Below the pieces are notes generated by a model. The model was not told where the DNA came from. It saw only the letters and a program-made list of their open reading frames with translations, and made no database searches. Positions 35,071 to 45,100 of a stretch of 64,000 bases of DNA are shown piece by piece; the stretch's first letter is position 1, and every line of letters begins with the position of its first letter. This stretch comes from Hyphomicrobiales bacterium (GTDB taxonomy: Bacteria; Pseudomonadota; Alphaproteobacteria; Rhizobiales; Rhizobiaceae). The stretch is taken from positions 84,041 through 148,040 of the forward strand of contig JAJFHV010000019.1 of NCBI GenBank assembly GCA_021775415.1, given 5' to 3'. Both the position numbers and the translations under genes were made by a program.

Positions 35071-37542
35071 ATGCTATTGAGAATATTCGGATATTTGTTC
35101 GGGATGGGAATATTGGTAGCCATTTGCGCAGTGGCTGTCGTGTCCTGGTATGTGAGTGATCTGTCGAAAGACCTTCCGGATTACGAAGTGCTAAACGCCT
35201 ATGAACCCCCGGTTACGACCCGTATCCATTCCTCCGACGGTTCGCTGATGGCGGAATATGCGCGCGAACGCCGCCTTTTCCTGCCAATTCAGGCCGTTCC
35301 CGAATTGATCAAACAAGCATTCCTGTCAGCCGAAGACAAGAATTTCTACAAGCACAATGGAATTGATCCCAGCGGACTTGCCCGAGCCGTTATTACAAAT
35401 TTGCGCAATTACGGTACTGATCGGCGCGCGGTTGGTGCTTCCACCATTACCCAGCAGGTTGCAAAAAACTTTTTGTTGTCAAATGAACGTTCCATTGACC
35501 GCAAGATCAAAGAAGCCATTCTGTCCCTGCGTATTGAGCAGGCTTACTCCAAAGATCGAATTTTGGAGCTTTATTTAAACGAGATATTTTTCGGCCTGGG
35601 TGCCTATGGTGTTGCGGGAGCGTCGCTGACCTATTTCGACAAATCGGTTCATGAGCTGACTTTGCATGAGGCGGCCTATCTGGCAGCACTACCGAAAGCA
35701 CCAAACAACTACCATCCGTTCCGCAAAACCGAAAAAGCCATCGAGCGCCGCAACTGGGTAATTGATCGCATGGTTGTCAACGGCTATGCGGGCGCTGAAG
35801 AGGCTGCAAAAGCCAAGGAAATGGGTCTGGATGTCAATCCAAGGCGAGGCTCAAGCTATTTGTTTGCCTCGGAATATTTTGCTGAGGAAGTGCGCCGCGA
35901 GATCGTTGGTCGATACGGCGAAGACGCGCTTTATGAGGGTGGCCTTTCCATTCGAACAACGCTTGATCCGCAAATGCAGGTTTATGCACGTCGGTCCTTG
36001 ATCAACGGGTTGGTGAAATTTGATACTGCTCGCGGGTTTCGCGGACCAGTCGAAAAAGTCGAAGTTGGCGCTGACTGGGGCGAGGCGATTGGAGAAATTG
36101 AAGACCTTTCGGATGTTCCAGAGTGGAAGTTGGCGGTTGTATTGGCGACGGAACCAGGTTCAGCAACCATTGGACTTCAACCTGGTAAAGAAGCATCCGG
36201 CAAACTCAAATCCGAACGTCGGCTGGGGTCCATTGCACTTGATGAAATGAAATGGGCGCTGGCTGTACGCATCAAGGATGACAAACGAACGGCCAAAGGC
36301 GTCGATGGGGTGCTTAATCCAGGCGATGTGATTTATGTGGAATCCACAGAAGGAGATGTTGAAACCGCCAAACGTTTCACGCTTCGCCAAACGCCGGAAA
36401 TCGCAGGTGCGGTGATTGCGATGGACCCGCATACCGGTCGTGTGCTGGCAATGGCTGGAGGATTTTCATTCGCAGATTCCCAGTTCAACCGGGCAACGCA
36501 GGCTTACCGTCAACCCGGTTCATCCTTTAAACCGTTCGTTTATGCAGCAGCACTCGACAATGGCTATACACCGTCTTCCGTGGTGCTCGATGCCCCCATC
36601 AAAATCAACCAGGGCCGGGCGCTTGGTATCTGGGAACCCAAAAACTATGGCGGTAAATATGCAGGACCTTCCACTCTGCGGCTTGGTATTGAGCGCTCAC
36701 GGAATTTGATGACCGTGCGGCTTGCCAAGGACATGGGCATGCCACTGGTTGCGGAATATGCCGAGCGGTTTGGAGTTTACGACAAAATGCTTCCTGTTCT
36801 TTCCATGTCGCTTGGTTCTGGAGAAACCACAGTGCTCAGGATGGCTGGTGCATATTCGGTGCTTGCAAATGGCGGGAAATCCATCAAACCCTCGCTGATT
36901 GACCGCATTCAGGATCGCTACGGCAAAACCATATTCAAACACGAAGAACGCATCTGCCATGATTGCAATGCTCAATCGTGGCAAGGGCAGGAAGAGCCCG
37001 AGCTGGAAGATGACCGCGACCAGGTGCTTGATCCGATGACGGCCTACCAGATGACCTCGATGATGGAGGGGGTTGTTATTCGTGGAACAGCAACCAGCGT
37101 CAGTGCACTGGGTGTTCCGGTTGCTGGCAAAACCGGCACGACCAATGAGGAAAAAGATGCTTGGTTTGTCGGGTATACACCTGATCTGGTGACCGGCGTT
37201 TATGTTGGGTATGACACCCCGCGCCCGATGGGACGGGGCAGTACTGGTGGTGGACTTGCCGCACCGATTTTTACCGAATTCATGCAGTCGGTTCTTGAAG
37301 GCAAGAACCCGGTCAACTTTCGTGTTCCCAAGGGTATCAAATTGATACCGATCAACCGCAAGACCGGCCTGCTGGCAAATGCTGGGGGTGATGAGGTGAT
37401 CATGGAGGCTTTCAAGCCTGGTACTTCACCACCGGATGTTTACTCGGTGATTGGTTTTGCAGACGATCTGCTAAGCGGCGAGTTGACCGTTTCACCAGAT
37501 GCCAACCGGGCGATCCTGTCTGGTACGGGTGGGTTGTACTAG
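35071..37542 (+). CDS. mrcA: Penicillin-binding protein 1A (bifunctional transglycosylase/transpeptidase)
   Basis: 823 residues from MLLRIFGYLFGMG (an in-frame GTG at 35011 is less likely). One N-terminal membrane helix precedes the GT51 domain: AFLSAEDKNFYKHNGIDPSG (catalytic Glu), GASTITQQVAKNFLLSNERS, RKIKEAILSLRIEQAYSKDR and LNEIFFGLGAYGVAGASLTY. The transpeptidase domain has QPGSSFKPFVYA (SxxK), RSRNLMTV (SxN) and VAGKTGTTNEEKD (KTG). It polymerises and crosslinks peptidoglycan. The last 40 codons are unusual: the segment 37426-37508 recurs in degenerate form at 38308-38390, beyond an inserted merR cassette, suggesting the present 3' end replaced an older one. Confidence 0.96.
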   Translation: MLLRIFGYLFGMGILVAICAVAVVSWYVSDLSKDLPDYEVLNAYEPPVTTRIHSSDGSLMAEYARERRLFLPIQAVPELIKQAFLSAEDKNFYKHNGIDPSGLARAVITNLRNYGTDRRAVGASTITQQVAKNFLLSNERSIDRKIKEAILSLRIEQAYSKDRILELYLNEIFFGLGAYGVAGASLTYFDKSVHELTLHEAAYLAALPKAPNNYHPFRKTEKAIERRNWVIDRMVVNGYAGAEEAAKAKEMGLDVNPRRGSSYLFASEYFAEEVRREIVGRYGEDALYEGGLSIRTTLDPQMQVYARRSLINGLVKFDTARGFRGPVEKVEVGADWGEAIGEIEDLSDVPEWKLAVVLATEPGSATIGLQPGKEASGKLKSERRLGSIALDEMKWALAVRIKDDKRTAKGVDGVLNPGDVIYVESTEGDVETAKRFTLRQTPEIAGAVIAMDPHTGRVLAMAGGFSFADSQFNRATQAYRQPGSSFKPFVYAAALDNGYTPSSVVLDAPIKINQGRALGIWEPKNYGGKYAGPSTLRLGIERSRNLMTVRLAKDMGMPLVAEYAERFGVYDKMLPVLSMSLGSGETTVLRMAGAYSVLANGGKSIKPSLIDRIQDRYGKTIFKHEERICHDCNAQSWQGQEEPELEDDRDQVLDPMTAYQMTSMMEGVVIRGTATSVSALGVPVAGKTGTTNEEKDAWFVGYTPDLVTGVYVGYDTPRPMGRGSTGGGLAAPIFTEFMQSVLEGKNPVNFRVPKGIKLIPINRKTGLLANAGGDEVIMEAFKPGTSPPDVYSVIGFADDLLSGELTVSPDANRAILSGTGGLY

Positions 37543-37580
37543 GCATTGGCTTGAGCGTGAGCAGGGTCGGTGTAACATTT

Positions 37581-37781
37581 TCAACTTTGTGCCTTGTAAT
37601 ACCGATAATAAAGAATGGCCCCCGCTGCGGCTAGCATCAAGAGTCCAATGCTCACCTTGCCTAGAAGGGCTAATCCTATGCCGCCTGCGGCGAAGGCTGC
37701 AACAACCGGTGGGATAATGAGAGGCAAACAGCAGGCCACGCACGCTGCCATGACCAGTGTTACGGATTTTTTGATATTCAT
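37581..37781 (-). CDS. Small two-helix membrane protein with CxxCC motif (MerF/MerT-like)
   Basis: 66 residues from an ATG at 37781, with AAAAAAGG upstream; longer forms reach into the regulator's operator. Two hydrophobic segments: about 8-36, with MAACVACCLPLIIPP carrying Cys14, Cys17 and Cys18, and about 40-59 ending LYYRYYKAQS. Vicinal cysteines at the start of the first helix are typical of the mercuric ion carriers MerF and MerT, but the protein is not a close match and lacks a C-terminal cysteine pair. It is transcribed divergently from a MerR regulator through a promoter with the MerR-type 19-base spacer. It probably moves or handles a thiophilic metal; which metal is unknown. Confidence 0.7.
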   Translation of the reverse strand: MNIKKSVTLVMAACVACCLPLIIPPVVAAFAAGGIGLALLGKVSIGLLMLAAAGAILYYRYYKAQS

Positions 37782-37829
37782 AGTTTTACCTTTTTTGGAT
37801 TTTGACTTGATTCCTGTCTGCGAAGAAAT

Positions 37830-37860
37830 ACCGTAACCCTTCAAGTTACTTGAAGAACAA
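37830..37860 (-). promoter_or_regulatory. MerR-type promoter/operator for the small membrane protein
   Basis: On the minus strand, a -35 element TTGTTC (complement of 37855-37860) and a -10 element TACGGT (complement of 37830-37835) are separated by 19 bases. A perfect dyad, CTTCAAGT and ACTTGAAG around one central base (37839-37855), fills most of the spacer. The 19-base spacer with an internal dyad is the hallmark of promoters twisted open by MerR-family activators. The same site overlaps the start region of the divergent merR gene, so autoregulation is likely. Confidence 0.7.
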
Positions 37861-37873
37861 GAGGTTTATTCCA

Positions 37874-38296
37874 ATGGCATCACACGGCCCTGTGTTCACA
37901 ATTGGCAGCACGGCGAAAAGGGCTGCAATAAAGACATCGCGCATAAGATATTATGAAGAAATTGGCCTGCTGCCCAAGGCTGCCCGCACACAAAGCGATC
38001 AACGCATCTACACCACGGCTGACCTGAAGCGCATAATATTCATAAAGTGGTGCCGAGACTTTGGTTTCTCGCTTGCGCAGGTCCGCAAGCTGCTAGGGCT
38101 CTCGGTCAGCGCAAGCCACGATTGCAGCGAAGTTGGTCAAATTGCGAGTGAGCACCTCGGCGAAATCCAACAAAGAATTGCGGAGTTGCAACAGCTGGAG
38201 ACCACGCTTCGCGGGCTAATCAATAAATGTGAGGGAGTTTGCGGTGGGAGCCCCGGGCGTGAATGCCTTGTGTTTGAGGGTATCCAAGTTTCCTGA
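37874..38296 (+). CDS. MerR-family metal-sensing regulator
   Basis: 140 residues from the ATG at 37874, with AAGAGG upstream. The N-terminal winged helix-turn-helix is FTIGSTAKRAAIKTSRIRYY plus EEIGLLPKAARTQSDQRIYT. A dimerisation helix (about 85-116) and a C-terminal metal loop follow. Cys84 (SHDC), Cys119 (INKC) and Cys131 (RECL) fall where MerR of Tn501 has its three mercury ligands (82, 117, 126); an extra Cys123 is present. It should therefore sense a soft metal such as Hg(II), or possibly Zn/Cd/Pb. It stands next to its likely target and begins a small insert after mrcA. Confidence 0.88.
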   Translation: MASHGPVFTIGSTAKRAAIKTSRIRYYEEIGLLPKAARTQSDQRIYTTADLKRIIFIKWCRDFGFSLAQVRKLLGLSVSASHDCSEVGQIASEHLGEIQQRIAELQQLETTLRGLINKCEGVCGGSPGRECLVFEGIQVS

Positions 38297-38307
38297 CCCC
38301 CGATAAC

Positions 38308-38390
38308 TCACCACTGGATGTTTACTTGGTGATTGGCTTTGCCGATGATTTGCTGAGCTGTGAGTTGACCGTTTCACTGGATGCCAACCG
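38308..38390 (+). pseudogene. Degenerate second copy of the mrcA 3' end
   Basis: 83 bases match mrcA 37426-37508 at 72 positions with no gaps. In the mrcA frame it reads SPLDVYLVIGFADDLL then SCELTVSLDANR, against SPPDVYSVIGFADDLL and SGELTVSPDANR in the intact gene. An in-frame stop lies just upstream (TAA at 38303-38305) and the match ends abruptly at both sides. It begins 12 bases after the merR stop. Its antisense strand encodes the C-terminus of the vWA gene. It is interpreted as the displaced original tail, or an imported extra tail, of mrcA. Confidence 0.88.
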
Positions 38391-39119
38391 TGTCGGGGTT
38401 GTGTTACCGGCTACCGGCGTTGGACGAATTTCCCGTTCCAGTTTTTTGCCAATGGCCCGTGAAAAATCAGTGTAGTCCTGCGCTGTCATCACGAATGCGC
38501 CTGGACCGCCGATCAACTGGCTACGGAAATAAGCTTTGAGATCGGGGATTTCGTTAAGGATCGCCAGCCCGTTAATCGTGATGTCGTGTTCGATAACTTT
38601 TTCGCGTGCCTGACGCAGCAAACGACCGTCATTGGAGCGGCCGTCACCGGAGAGATCAATCACCCTGCGCAGGCCTGAATAGTTGTTGGTTTGTATTTCG
38701 TTCGACGCGACCGCCAGCGCATCGCCGATTGCCGTTTGACCGGCGGGAGCTGGCCTGTTCATGGATTCTATCTGGATGGCAAAATTCAACACATCGGCTT
38801 TTCCATCAAGATGTGTCCAATCGACAGATTTGTACTGAAGTGTCTGTTGAGCCCATTGAATAACACATACCACAATGCCACCGGATGCCAGTACAGCCTC
38901 GAGGACGGCAGGGCTTCTTACCGCGTCCGCCAAGCCATCGATTTGCAAACGGTATTCCTGCTCATTTACGCTTGCGGATACATCGACCAGCAACGCGAGT
39001 TCAAGGCCGACTGTCTGGCGGCTCTGTCCATAAGCAGGGACGATACTCGCCACCATCGAGAATACCAGAAAGAGTGCACAAATGTGTGGAACCAATCGGG
39101 CTCTTTGAGCGATACGCAT
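38322..39119 (-). CDS. Secreted von Willebrand factor A protein (DUF1194 type)
   Basis: 265 residues. A signal peptide (about 8-32, ending AYGQS) precedes a vWA fold with the MIDAS motif LALLVDVSASVNEQEYRLQI (Asp46, Ser48, Ser50). Further blocks are VIQWAQQTLQYKSVDWTHLD, the MIDAS Thr in AGQTAIGDALAVASNEI, and RVIDLSGDGRSNDGR. It matches the DUF1194 family of alphaproteobacterial periplasmic proteins; the ligand is unknown. The last 22 codons are read from the antisense strand of the degenerate mrcA fragment (to 38390), so the native C-terminus was probably lost or replaced and the natural end is near residue 243. Confidence 0.88.
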   Translation of the reverse strand: MRIAQRARLVPHICALFLVFSMVASIVPAYGQSRQTVGLELALLVDVSASVNEQEYRLQIDGLADAVRSPAVLEAVLASGGIVVCVIQWAQQTLQYKSVDWTHLDGKADVLNFAIQIESMNRPAPAGQTAIGDALAVASNEIQTNNYSGLRRVIDLSGDGRSNDGRLLRQAREKVIEHDITINGLAILNEIPDLKAYFRSQLIGGPGAFVMTAQDYTDFSRAIGKKLEREIRPTPVAGNTTPTRLASSETVNSQLSKSSAKPITK

Positions 39120-39355
39120 GACCTAACCTATCCAAACTTTGAGATCATTGCCAGATTTCGGTTCGCGGTAGCGCCCGGGATGACAGTGTGGTTCGCCATA
39201 CAATGCCATGCCACTACCTCAAAACGGGTGCCTGAGTGTAAATGTGTGTCCAATTTTCTCTCACATGTTTACAGTACTACGAAGGATGCCTATGTTCCGG
39301 CTGGATTTTGGAAAATCCTGATTCCACATTATTGAATGATACGAGGTAGCAAGAA

Positions 39356-40481
39356 ATGCGTGCAGAAACGCAGGCAATTGTCTCTGAAATCAAGCAGGCC
39401 GTAAGCCTGCTGAGGAGGCACCTTTGACTGGGATAAATCCAATGCGCGGCTTGGCGAATTAAACGCCAGGGCCGAAGATCCTGACTTATGGAATGATTCC
39501 GATGCAGCGCAGAAACTGATGCGCGAGCGACAGCATCTTGAGACCAGCATCAGCACCATTCGAGATATTGAGTCCGAGCTTGATGACCACATCGGATTGA
39601 TTGAGCTGGGTGAAGAAGAAGGTGATACAGCAATCGTTGCAGAAGCAGAAGCTGCACTTGCGAAAATGCAATCCGAGATGGGTCGTCGTCAGGTTGCAGC
39701 ACTGCTTTCGGGTGAAATGGATACGAACAATTGCTTTCTTGAGGTCCACGCCGGAGCGGGTGGGACCGAGAGTCAGGATTGGGCGAACATGCTTTTGCGG
39801 ATGTATATCCGCTGGGCCGAGAAGAATGGCTTCAAGGCGGAGGTGTTGAGTACAACAGACGGGGATGAGGCCGGTATCAAGGCTGCATCGATCATGGTGC
39901 GCGGTGACAATGCGTTTGGCTGGCTGAAAACCGAATCCGGAGTGCACAGGCTGGTGCGGATATCACCGTTTGACAGCAACGCGCGGCGCCACACATCATT
40001 TTCATCAATCTGGGTCTATCCCGAGATTGATGACAATGTGGAAATTGAAATCCAGGACAAGGATATTCGAGTTGATACCTACCGCTCGTCAGGAGCTGGA
40101 GGACAGCATGTGAACACCACGGATTCTGCTGTGCGGATAACGCACTTGCCGACCGGTATTGTTGTTACCTCGTCTGAAAAGTCACAACATCAAAACCGTG
40201 CGAATGCGATGAAGGCGTTGCGGGCACGGTTGTTTGATATGGAAATGAAAAAGCGCCAGGAATCCATACAGGAAGCGCATGACTCCAAGTCGGATATTGG
40301 GTGGGGACACCAAATCCGTTCCTACGTGCTGCAACCCTACCAGTTGGTGAAGGATTTGCGCACAGGCGTGGACAGTACCTCACCTGATAATGTGCTGGAT
40401 GGCGATCTCAATCCGTTTATGGAAGCAGCTCTTGCCCACCAGGTGACCGGCAGTGACGGGGTGGTGGAAGATCTGGAGTGA
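39356..40481 (+). CDS. prfB: Peptide chain release factor 2 with programmed +1 frameshift
   Basis: The frame opens at ATG 39356 (ACGAGG upstream), gives 23 residues (MRAETQAIVSEIKQ to RRHL) and meets TGA at 39425-39427. The slip site CTTTGAC is preceded by AGGAGG at 39413-39418 with the same 3-base spacing as in E. coli prfB. Skipping T39425 continues with GAC TGG GAT to the stop at 40481, 374 residues in all. RF2 traits: tripeptide anticodon SPF in LVRISPFDSNARRHTSF, and the GGQ loop in YRSSGAGGQHVNTTDSAVRI. It releases peptides at TGA and TAA; the in-frame TGA makes its own level the regulator. The M23 gene converges 22 bases downstream. Confidence 0.97.
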
Positions 40482-40503
40482 TGGTGAGCCAAAGCGGATG
40501 CTC

Positions 40504-41868
40504 TTACAAAAGCGCCTTGAGATTTTTGGCCGCTTTCAGGAAGCGCATGGGGTTTATCGGCTTGTCGTTCTTGCGAACCTCGTAGTGTAGATGAGGGCCC
40601 GTGCTTCGTCCGGTAGTGCCGACCTTGCCAATGATGTGTTCCATGTCGACCTTCTGGCCGAGGCGCACCAGTATCCTGCTTAAGTGAGCGTAGCGTGTAG
40701 TATAACCATTGCTGTGTTTGATTTCGACTATCTTGCCATAGCCGCCCTTGCGACCCGCCTTGATAACAATACCGCTGCCCGCCGCGTGAACCGGTGTGCC
40801 ACGACTTGCCTTGAAATCCATGCCGGAGTGCATTGCCATTCGACCATTGAAGGGGTCGACCCTGCTACCAAACCGGCTTGAAACCGAGCCGTTCATCGTA
40901 GGCCGGTAGAGCGGCAGTGACCGAGCCATCTGCGTGACTTCATTCAACAAGGTAAGGGAATCATCCAGTGCCTCCAGATGCAGGCTGAAGTCGACCGTTT
41001 GGTCCAACGGAATAAACGGACCACCGATATTTCTCTTTACTGTTCCCGGAACTGCGAAACCGGCGGATGCCAACACGGAAGCTATTTTCTTGCTCCGGCC
41101 TGAAGCGGCAATTCTAAGGCTGTCCATTTTCTGTCGCTGACTTGCATCGATCGTGCCGATGGAATTTGCGATCTCGCCAAACAGGCTTTCGGTAAACCTG
41201 GAGGTCATTTCAGGAATATGGATGTTTCGCGCGACCTGAAAACCGGTGTCATCCGGATTTTGCGCAATCAGAACGCTAGTCTGTGCAGTTTTGCTGTTTC
41301 CTTCCAGAGAACCGCGCAAGCTGAACGCACCCGCAAATGCGACAAGCTTGTCGGAGCCGGATACGTCAATGCTGCTGGATTTGACGGGCTCCGAACTCTC
41401 GGGCTGTATCTTGGGTGTGATAGTTGGAACGGTGCTGCCTGTTTCATCCTGGAGGCCATGTGCTTTTGCTTTTTCCAGTAGTCCGTTCATGCGTGTGCCG
41501 CGATTTCCGAGGTTGTCCTGTCGGGCAATGAGGTCGCGAACGCGAGCTTCAATGGCTTGCTGGTCCAGTAACTGACGCGATGTTACGCGGTCCAGCTTTG
41601 CCCGTAGTGCCGCGATACGATCCTCATATTCATATTGGACGCGCGCTTGTCTTGCATAAGAGGCGTTGATCAAGTCATCGCGAAATACCAAATATGCGGT
41701 GGCGCTGAAATACCCAACCATGAACATGAACATGACGCCCAGAAACACCGAGAATACTACCGGTTTTATGGTGAACAGGCGGGATTGGCCGTTTCTGGTA
41801 ATCAAAACCGTATGGGGTTCAGCGCGCTTGCCAAAGCTTACTGGCTCGCGAATTTGGGAAGGACTCAT
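40504..41868 (-). CDS. M23-family murein endopeptidase (LytM/NlpD-like)
   Basis: 454 residues from MSPSQIREPVSFGKR at 41868; the frame is open to 42054 but those 62 residues look non-coding. One membrane helix (about 36-58, VVFSVFLGVMFMFMVGYFSA) is followed by a coiled coil (about 70-130, YEYEDRIAALRAKLDRV). A long linker leads to the LytM domain with zinc residues in MAMHSGMDFKASRGTPVHAA (HxxxD) and GRSTGPHLHYEVRKND (HxH). It may cut peptidoglycan crosslinks or activate amidases, which suits the AmiC-type amidase nearby. Convergent with prfB. An AT-rich TTTATTAACCATAAATTG sequence in the 250 bases upstream may be a promoter element. Confidence 0.92.
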   Translation of the reverse strand: MSPSQIREPVSFGKRAEPHTVLITRNGQSRLFTIKPVVFSVFLGVMFMFMVGYFSATAYLVFRDDLINASYARQARVQYEYEDRIAALRAKLDRVTSRQLLDQQAIEARVRDLIARQDNLGNRGTRMNGLLEKAKAHGLQDETGSTVPTITPKIQPESSEPVKSSSIDVSGSDKLVAFAGAFSLRGSLEGNSKTAQTSVLIAQNPDDTGFQVARNIHIPEMTSRFTESLFGEIANSIGTIDASQRQKMDSLRIAASGRSKKIASVLASAGFAVPGTVKRNIGGPFIPLDQTVDFSLHLEALDDSLTLLNEVTQMARSLPLYRPTMNGSVSSRFGSRVDPFNGRMAMHSGMDFKASRGTPVHAAGSGIVIKAGRKGGYGKIVEIKHSNGYTTRYAHLSRILVRLGQKVDMEHIIGKVGTTGRSTGPHLHYEVRKNDKPINPMRFLKAAKNLKALL

Positions 41869-42120
41869 AAATCGACACTCATACCAAGAAAACACATCCT
41901 GCAATTGAAACAATTTATGGTTAATAAACCGTGACGATGATGCAGCTTTTGGTTTTTGACATTTGGTCATCCTTTGAACATGAATGGGTGAGACACGTCT
42001 TTGGAGAATCTCTACGGGTTCGGCCACTTGGCTTGTTGCAGCCAACCCGTTCATTTGAGTAGGGTTAGTGCATCAGGTACAGTGAGTCTGGCCTGAGGGG
42101 GAATTCGAAACAAACCGGGT

Positions 42121-45100
42121 ATGAATCTGGAAAACCGCCACCAGACAGGAACTAGACATGGCGATAACGCATCTGTCGAGAGGCGTCCGAAACGCCATGA
42201 ATCAAACCGTTTGAGTCGGATGATGAGAATTACATTTGCCATATTGTTTGCGGTTGTAGCTGGTTTCGGTGTGATGGCGGGGGCCCTCTATTTCCTGCTT
42301 CAGGGTGATACCTACAAAGGTTCTGCGTTGCACGGCCAGCTGGAGGCTGGGCTTGAAAGGATTTTTGGACCAGAGTTTGATGTTGAGCTCCCATCCGCCA
42401 ATCTTGCCTTCGACTTTGGTGGTCTTGTTTCGCTAAAAAGCAGCGATATCAAAATTACCAGAAGGAAAACCGGGAAAACGCTTTCTACAATCGGCAATCT
42501 GGTGGTTGGAGTGGAATTGATACCCACGTTAACCGGCAATTTGAGATTTGATTCAATTTTGATTGAGGAAGCAACACTTGATGCCGATGTGCTGGGATCA
42601 GGCAGACAAGTTTTCCTGCCTGCTCATCTGGACAAGCCGATGGCCGTACTGGGAAAGGAATTTGCGAGATTCCAGTCCAAATTGGACGATGGTGAGTTTG
42701 ACCGGTTGAAGATCAGGAATTCCCGCATTACAGGATCTGTGCTCGGTCGCAAGGAAGAAGACCCGATCGAAATTGAGCGACTCGAAATTTACCCCAATAC
42801 CAAAAATGGATTCGCACTCGATGCACAGCTTGGCACGCTCAATTCCATTGTTGATCTGACATCAAACTATCACCCAACCGAAAATGCGGGTCGTGCATTT
42901 GATTTTTCTGCCACCGGCATAAACCTTGGGGAATGGTTGCAGGATCCGGATGCAAAAAAGGGAATGGTGGCTTCAAACGCAAATGTCAAAGTTTTGGGGA
43001 GTATTCCCTTCAATGCGGAGAATTTGCCGCTTGAACCTCGTATTTCGATTTCTGCCGGCAAGAGTGATTTGCGGCTTGGGCTAAGGGAACGCGTAAAGGT
43101 TGAAAGTCTCAATTTGAACTTCAGGCTGATACTTGCAAAAAACCAGATTGAACTGGATCCTTCCGAAATTGAAATCGGCAGGCTTAAGGCAGTTTTGATC
43201 GGAGGCTTAAAACCGGTGGAACCCGAAGTGGGATATGCAGGTCCTCTCCGCTACGACATGATCATGCGTCAAGGGGTGTTTGCACCAACAATTGCAGGTG
43301 AACCCGTGGTGCCCGCCGCTATCAAGGCAAAGGGAGTTTATGACTCCCAAAAACAGATACTGACCTTTGAGGATGCATTTTTAACAACCAAGTCCGGATT
43401 GATTCGCGGGTCGGGAAGCTTCGGGTTTGAGGGAGAAACGCCTTCAGTAAAGGCGACTGCGAAATCTGAAGGTATTTCGGTTGCGGCGGTTAAACAATTC
43501 TGGCCGATGTTTATTGGCAATGGTGCGAGAAAATGGGTTCACTCGCATGTTGCGGGAGGTTGGATCAAATCCGGCACGCTTCACGCTGACATTCCGCCCG
43601 GTATCCTGTTTCGAATGGGGCAAGGCGCCAGAATGAAGCCTGAGCATTTCAAGCTTGAAACCAAAATTGAAAAAATTGCTCTTCAACCCTTTGGTGAACT
43701 GCCACCAATCAGGGAAGGGATTGGTCGCGTCTCTATCCATGGGATGCAAATTTTTGCAGAGCTCGACAGTGGCGAGGTTTTGGACGCTGATGGCGCGCGT
43801 GCAGAAGTGAAGGCTGCAAATTTTCGAATGATTGATTTTGCCGCTGCGCAGAAGCGGGGTGAAACGACAGTTGCACTTGATGGGGATCTTGCGACAATCG
43901 CAGCAATATTAGAGGCGCGGCCGTTGCGAACCATGGAGCGGATGAAAGTCAGATCGGATCAATTCAAAGGGAAAGCGCATGCAGACATAGTAGCGAAGTT
44001 TCCAATCGGGCCAGGTGTGAAGTATGAACAAGTTGACTGGAATGTGTTGCTGGATCTTCAAAATGCCTCCAGCTCACGCAAGTTGTCCGGTCGGATAATA
44101 ACTGAAGCTGATGTCCTGATAGATGCAAACCCGAAAGGGGCAAGCGTTCGTGGGAGCGCCTCGATCGATGGGGTTAAATCCCAAATTACCCTTGTAGAAC
44201 CCATTGGCAAGACCAGTGATGTGAAGCAAAGCCGGACGATTGTCTCGACGCTTCAGCAAGAGGATCGGAAGAAACTCGGGATTGATCTTAACCCGGTTGT
44301 TGTCGGTCCAATCCAAGTCAAGATTGTCCAAACAGATAGCAACGAAACTCATGAAATAGATTTCACTGAGGCGGAAGTTGCTCTTCCCTGGATCGGATGG
44401 CGCAAGGGAGTTGGGATTCCAGCGCGCGGCCGGTTTGAATTGAGACAGAAATCTGATCGGAATTATCTCGATAATTTCACAATTGAGGGAGCCGGGTTTT
44501 ACGCTGTTGGTGATCTTGCATTTGATAAACGTGGGCTGATTTCTGCGAAGATGTCAAAAATCATCTTGAACGAGGGAGATGATTTTCGTGTTTCAGTAAA
44601 TCGTTCCAAAAATACCTATGAGATTGATGCCACTGGCGATTCTTTTGATGGCCGGGGCTTGGTCAACAAGTTGATCCATGAGGGTGGTTTTGCAGATGAA
44701 CAGGGTGAGCGTTCGGTCAATCTCAAGGCAAGTTTTGAAAAAGTAATTGGATTTGAAGAGCGTACGGTTGATAACGCTACGCTTACCTATGAGAGCCGCG
44801 GTGGTTGGCTTAGCAAGATAGATCTCCTGGCAACAGGCCCAAATGAAAGCAGTTTTCTCGTCCAGGCGAGGCGTAGTGGAAACACCACGCGGTTTAATAT
44901 TTTGACAAGCGATGCCGGGCATGGGCTGGCGTTTTCCAACATATACTCTCGCATGGCGGGTGGTAATCTAACTGCCAATCTGAACCGGGTAGACTCCGGT
45001 CCATTTGTTGGTCCGGTTTCAATCACTTCCTTTGATGTCATCAACGAACCAAGATTGGAAAAACTTGTTACAACAACCAATCGGGAAGTTGGGGCTGATC

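Noticed and set aside
38691..39335. 214-codon plus-strand frame through the vWA gene
   Set aside because: It overlaps a signal-peptide-bearing vWA gene with intact MIDAS residues on the other strand and has no recognisable features.
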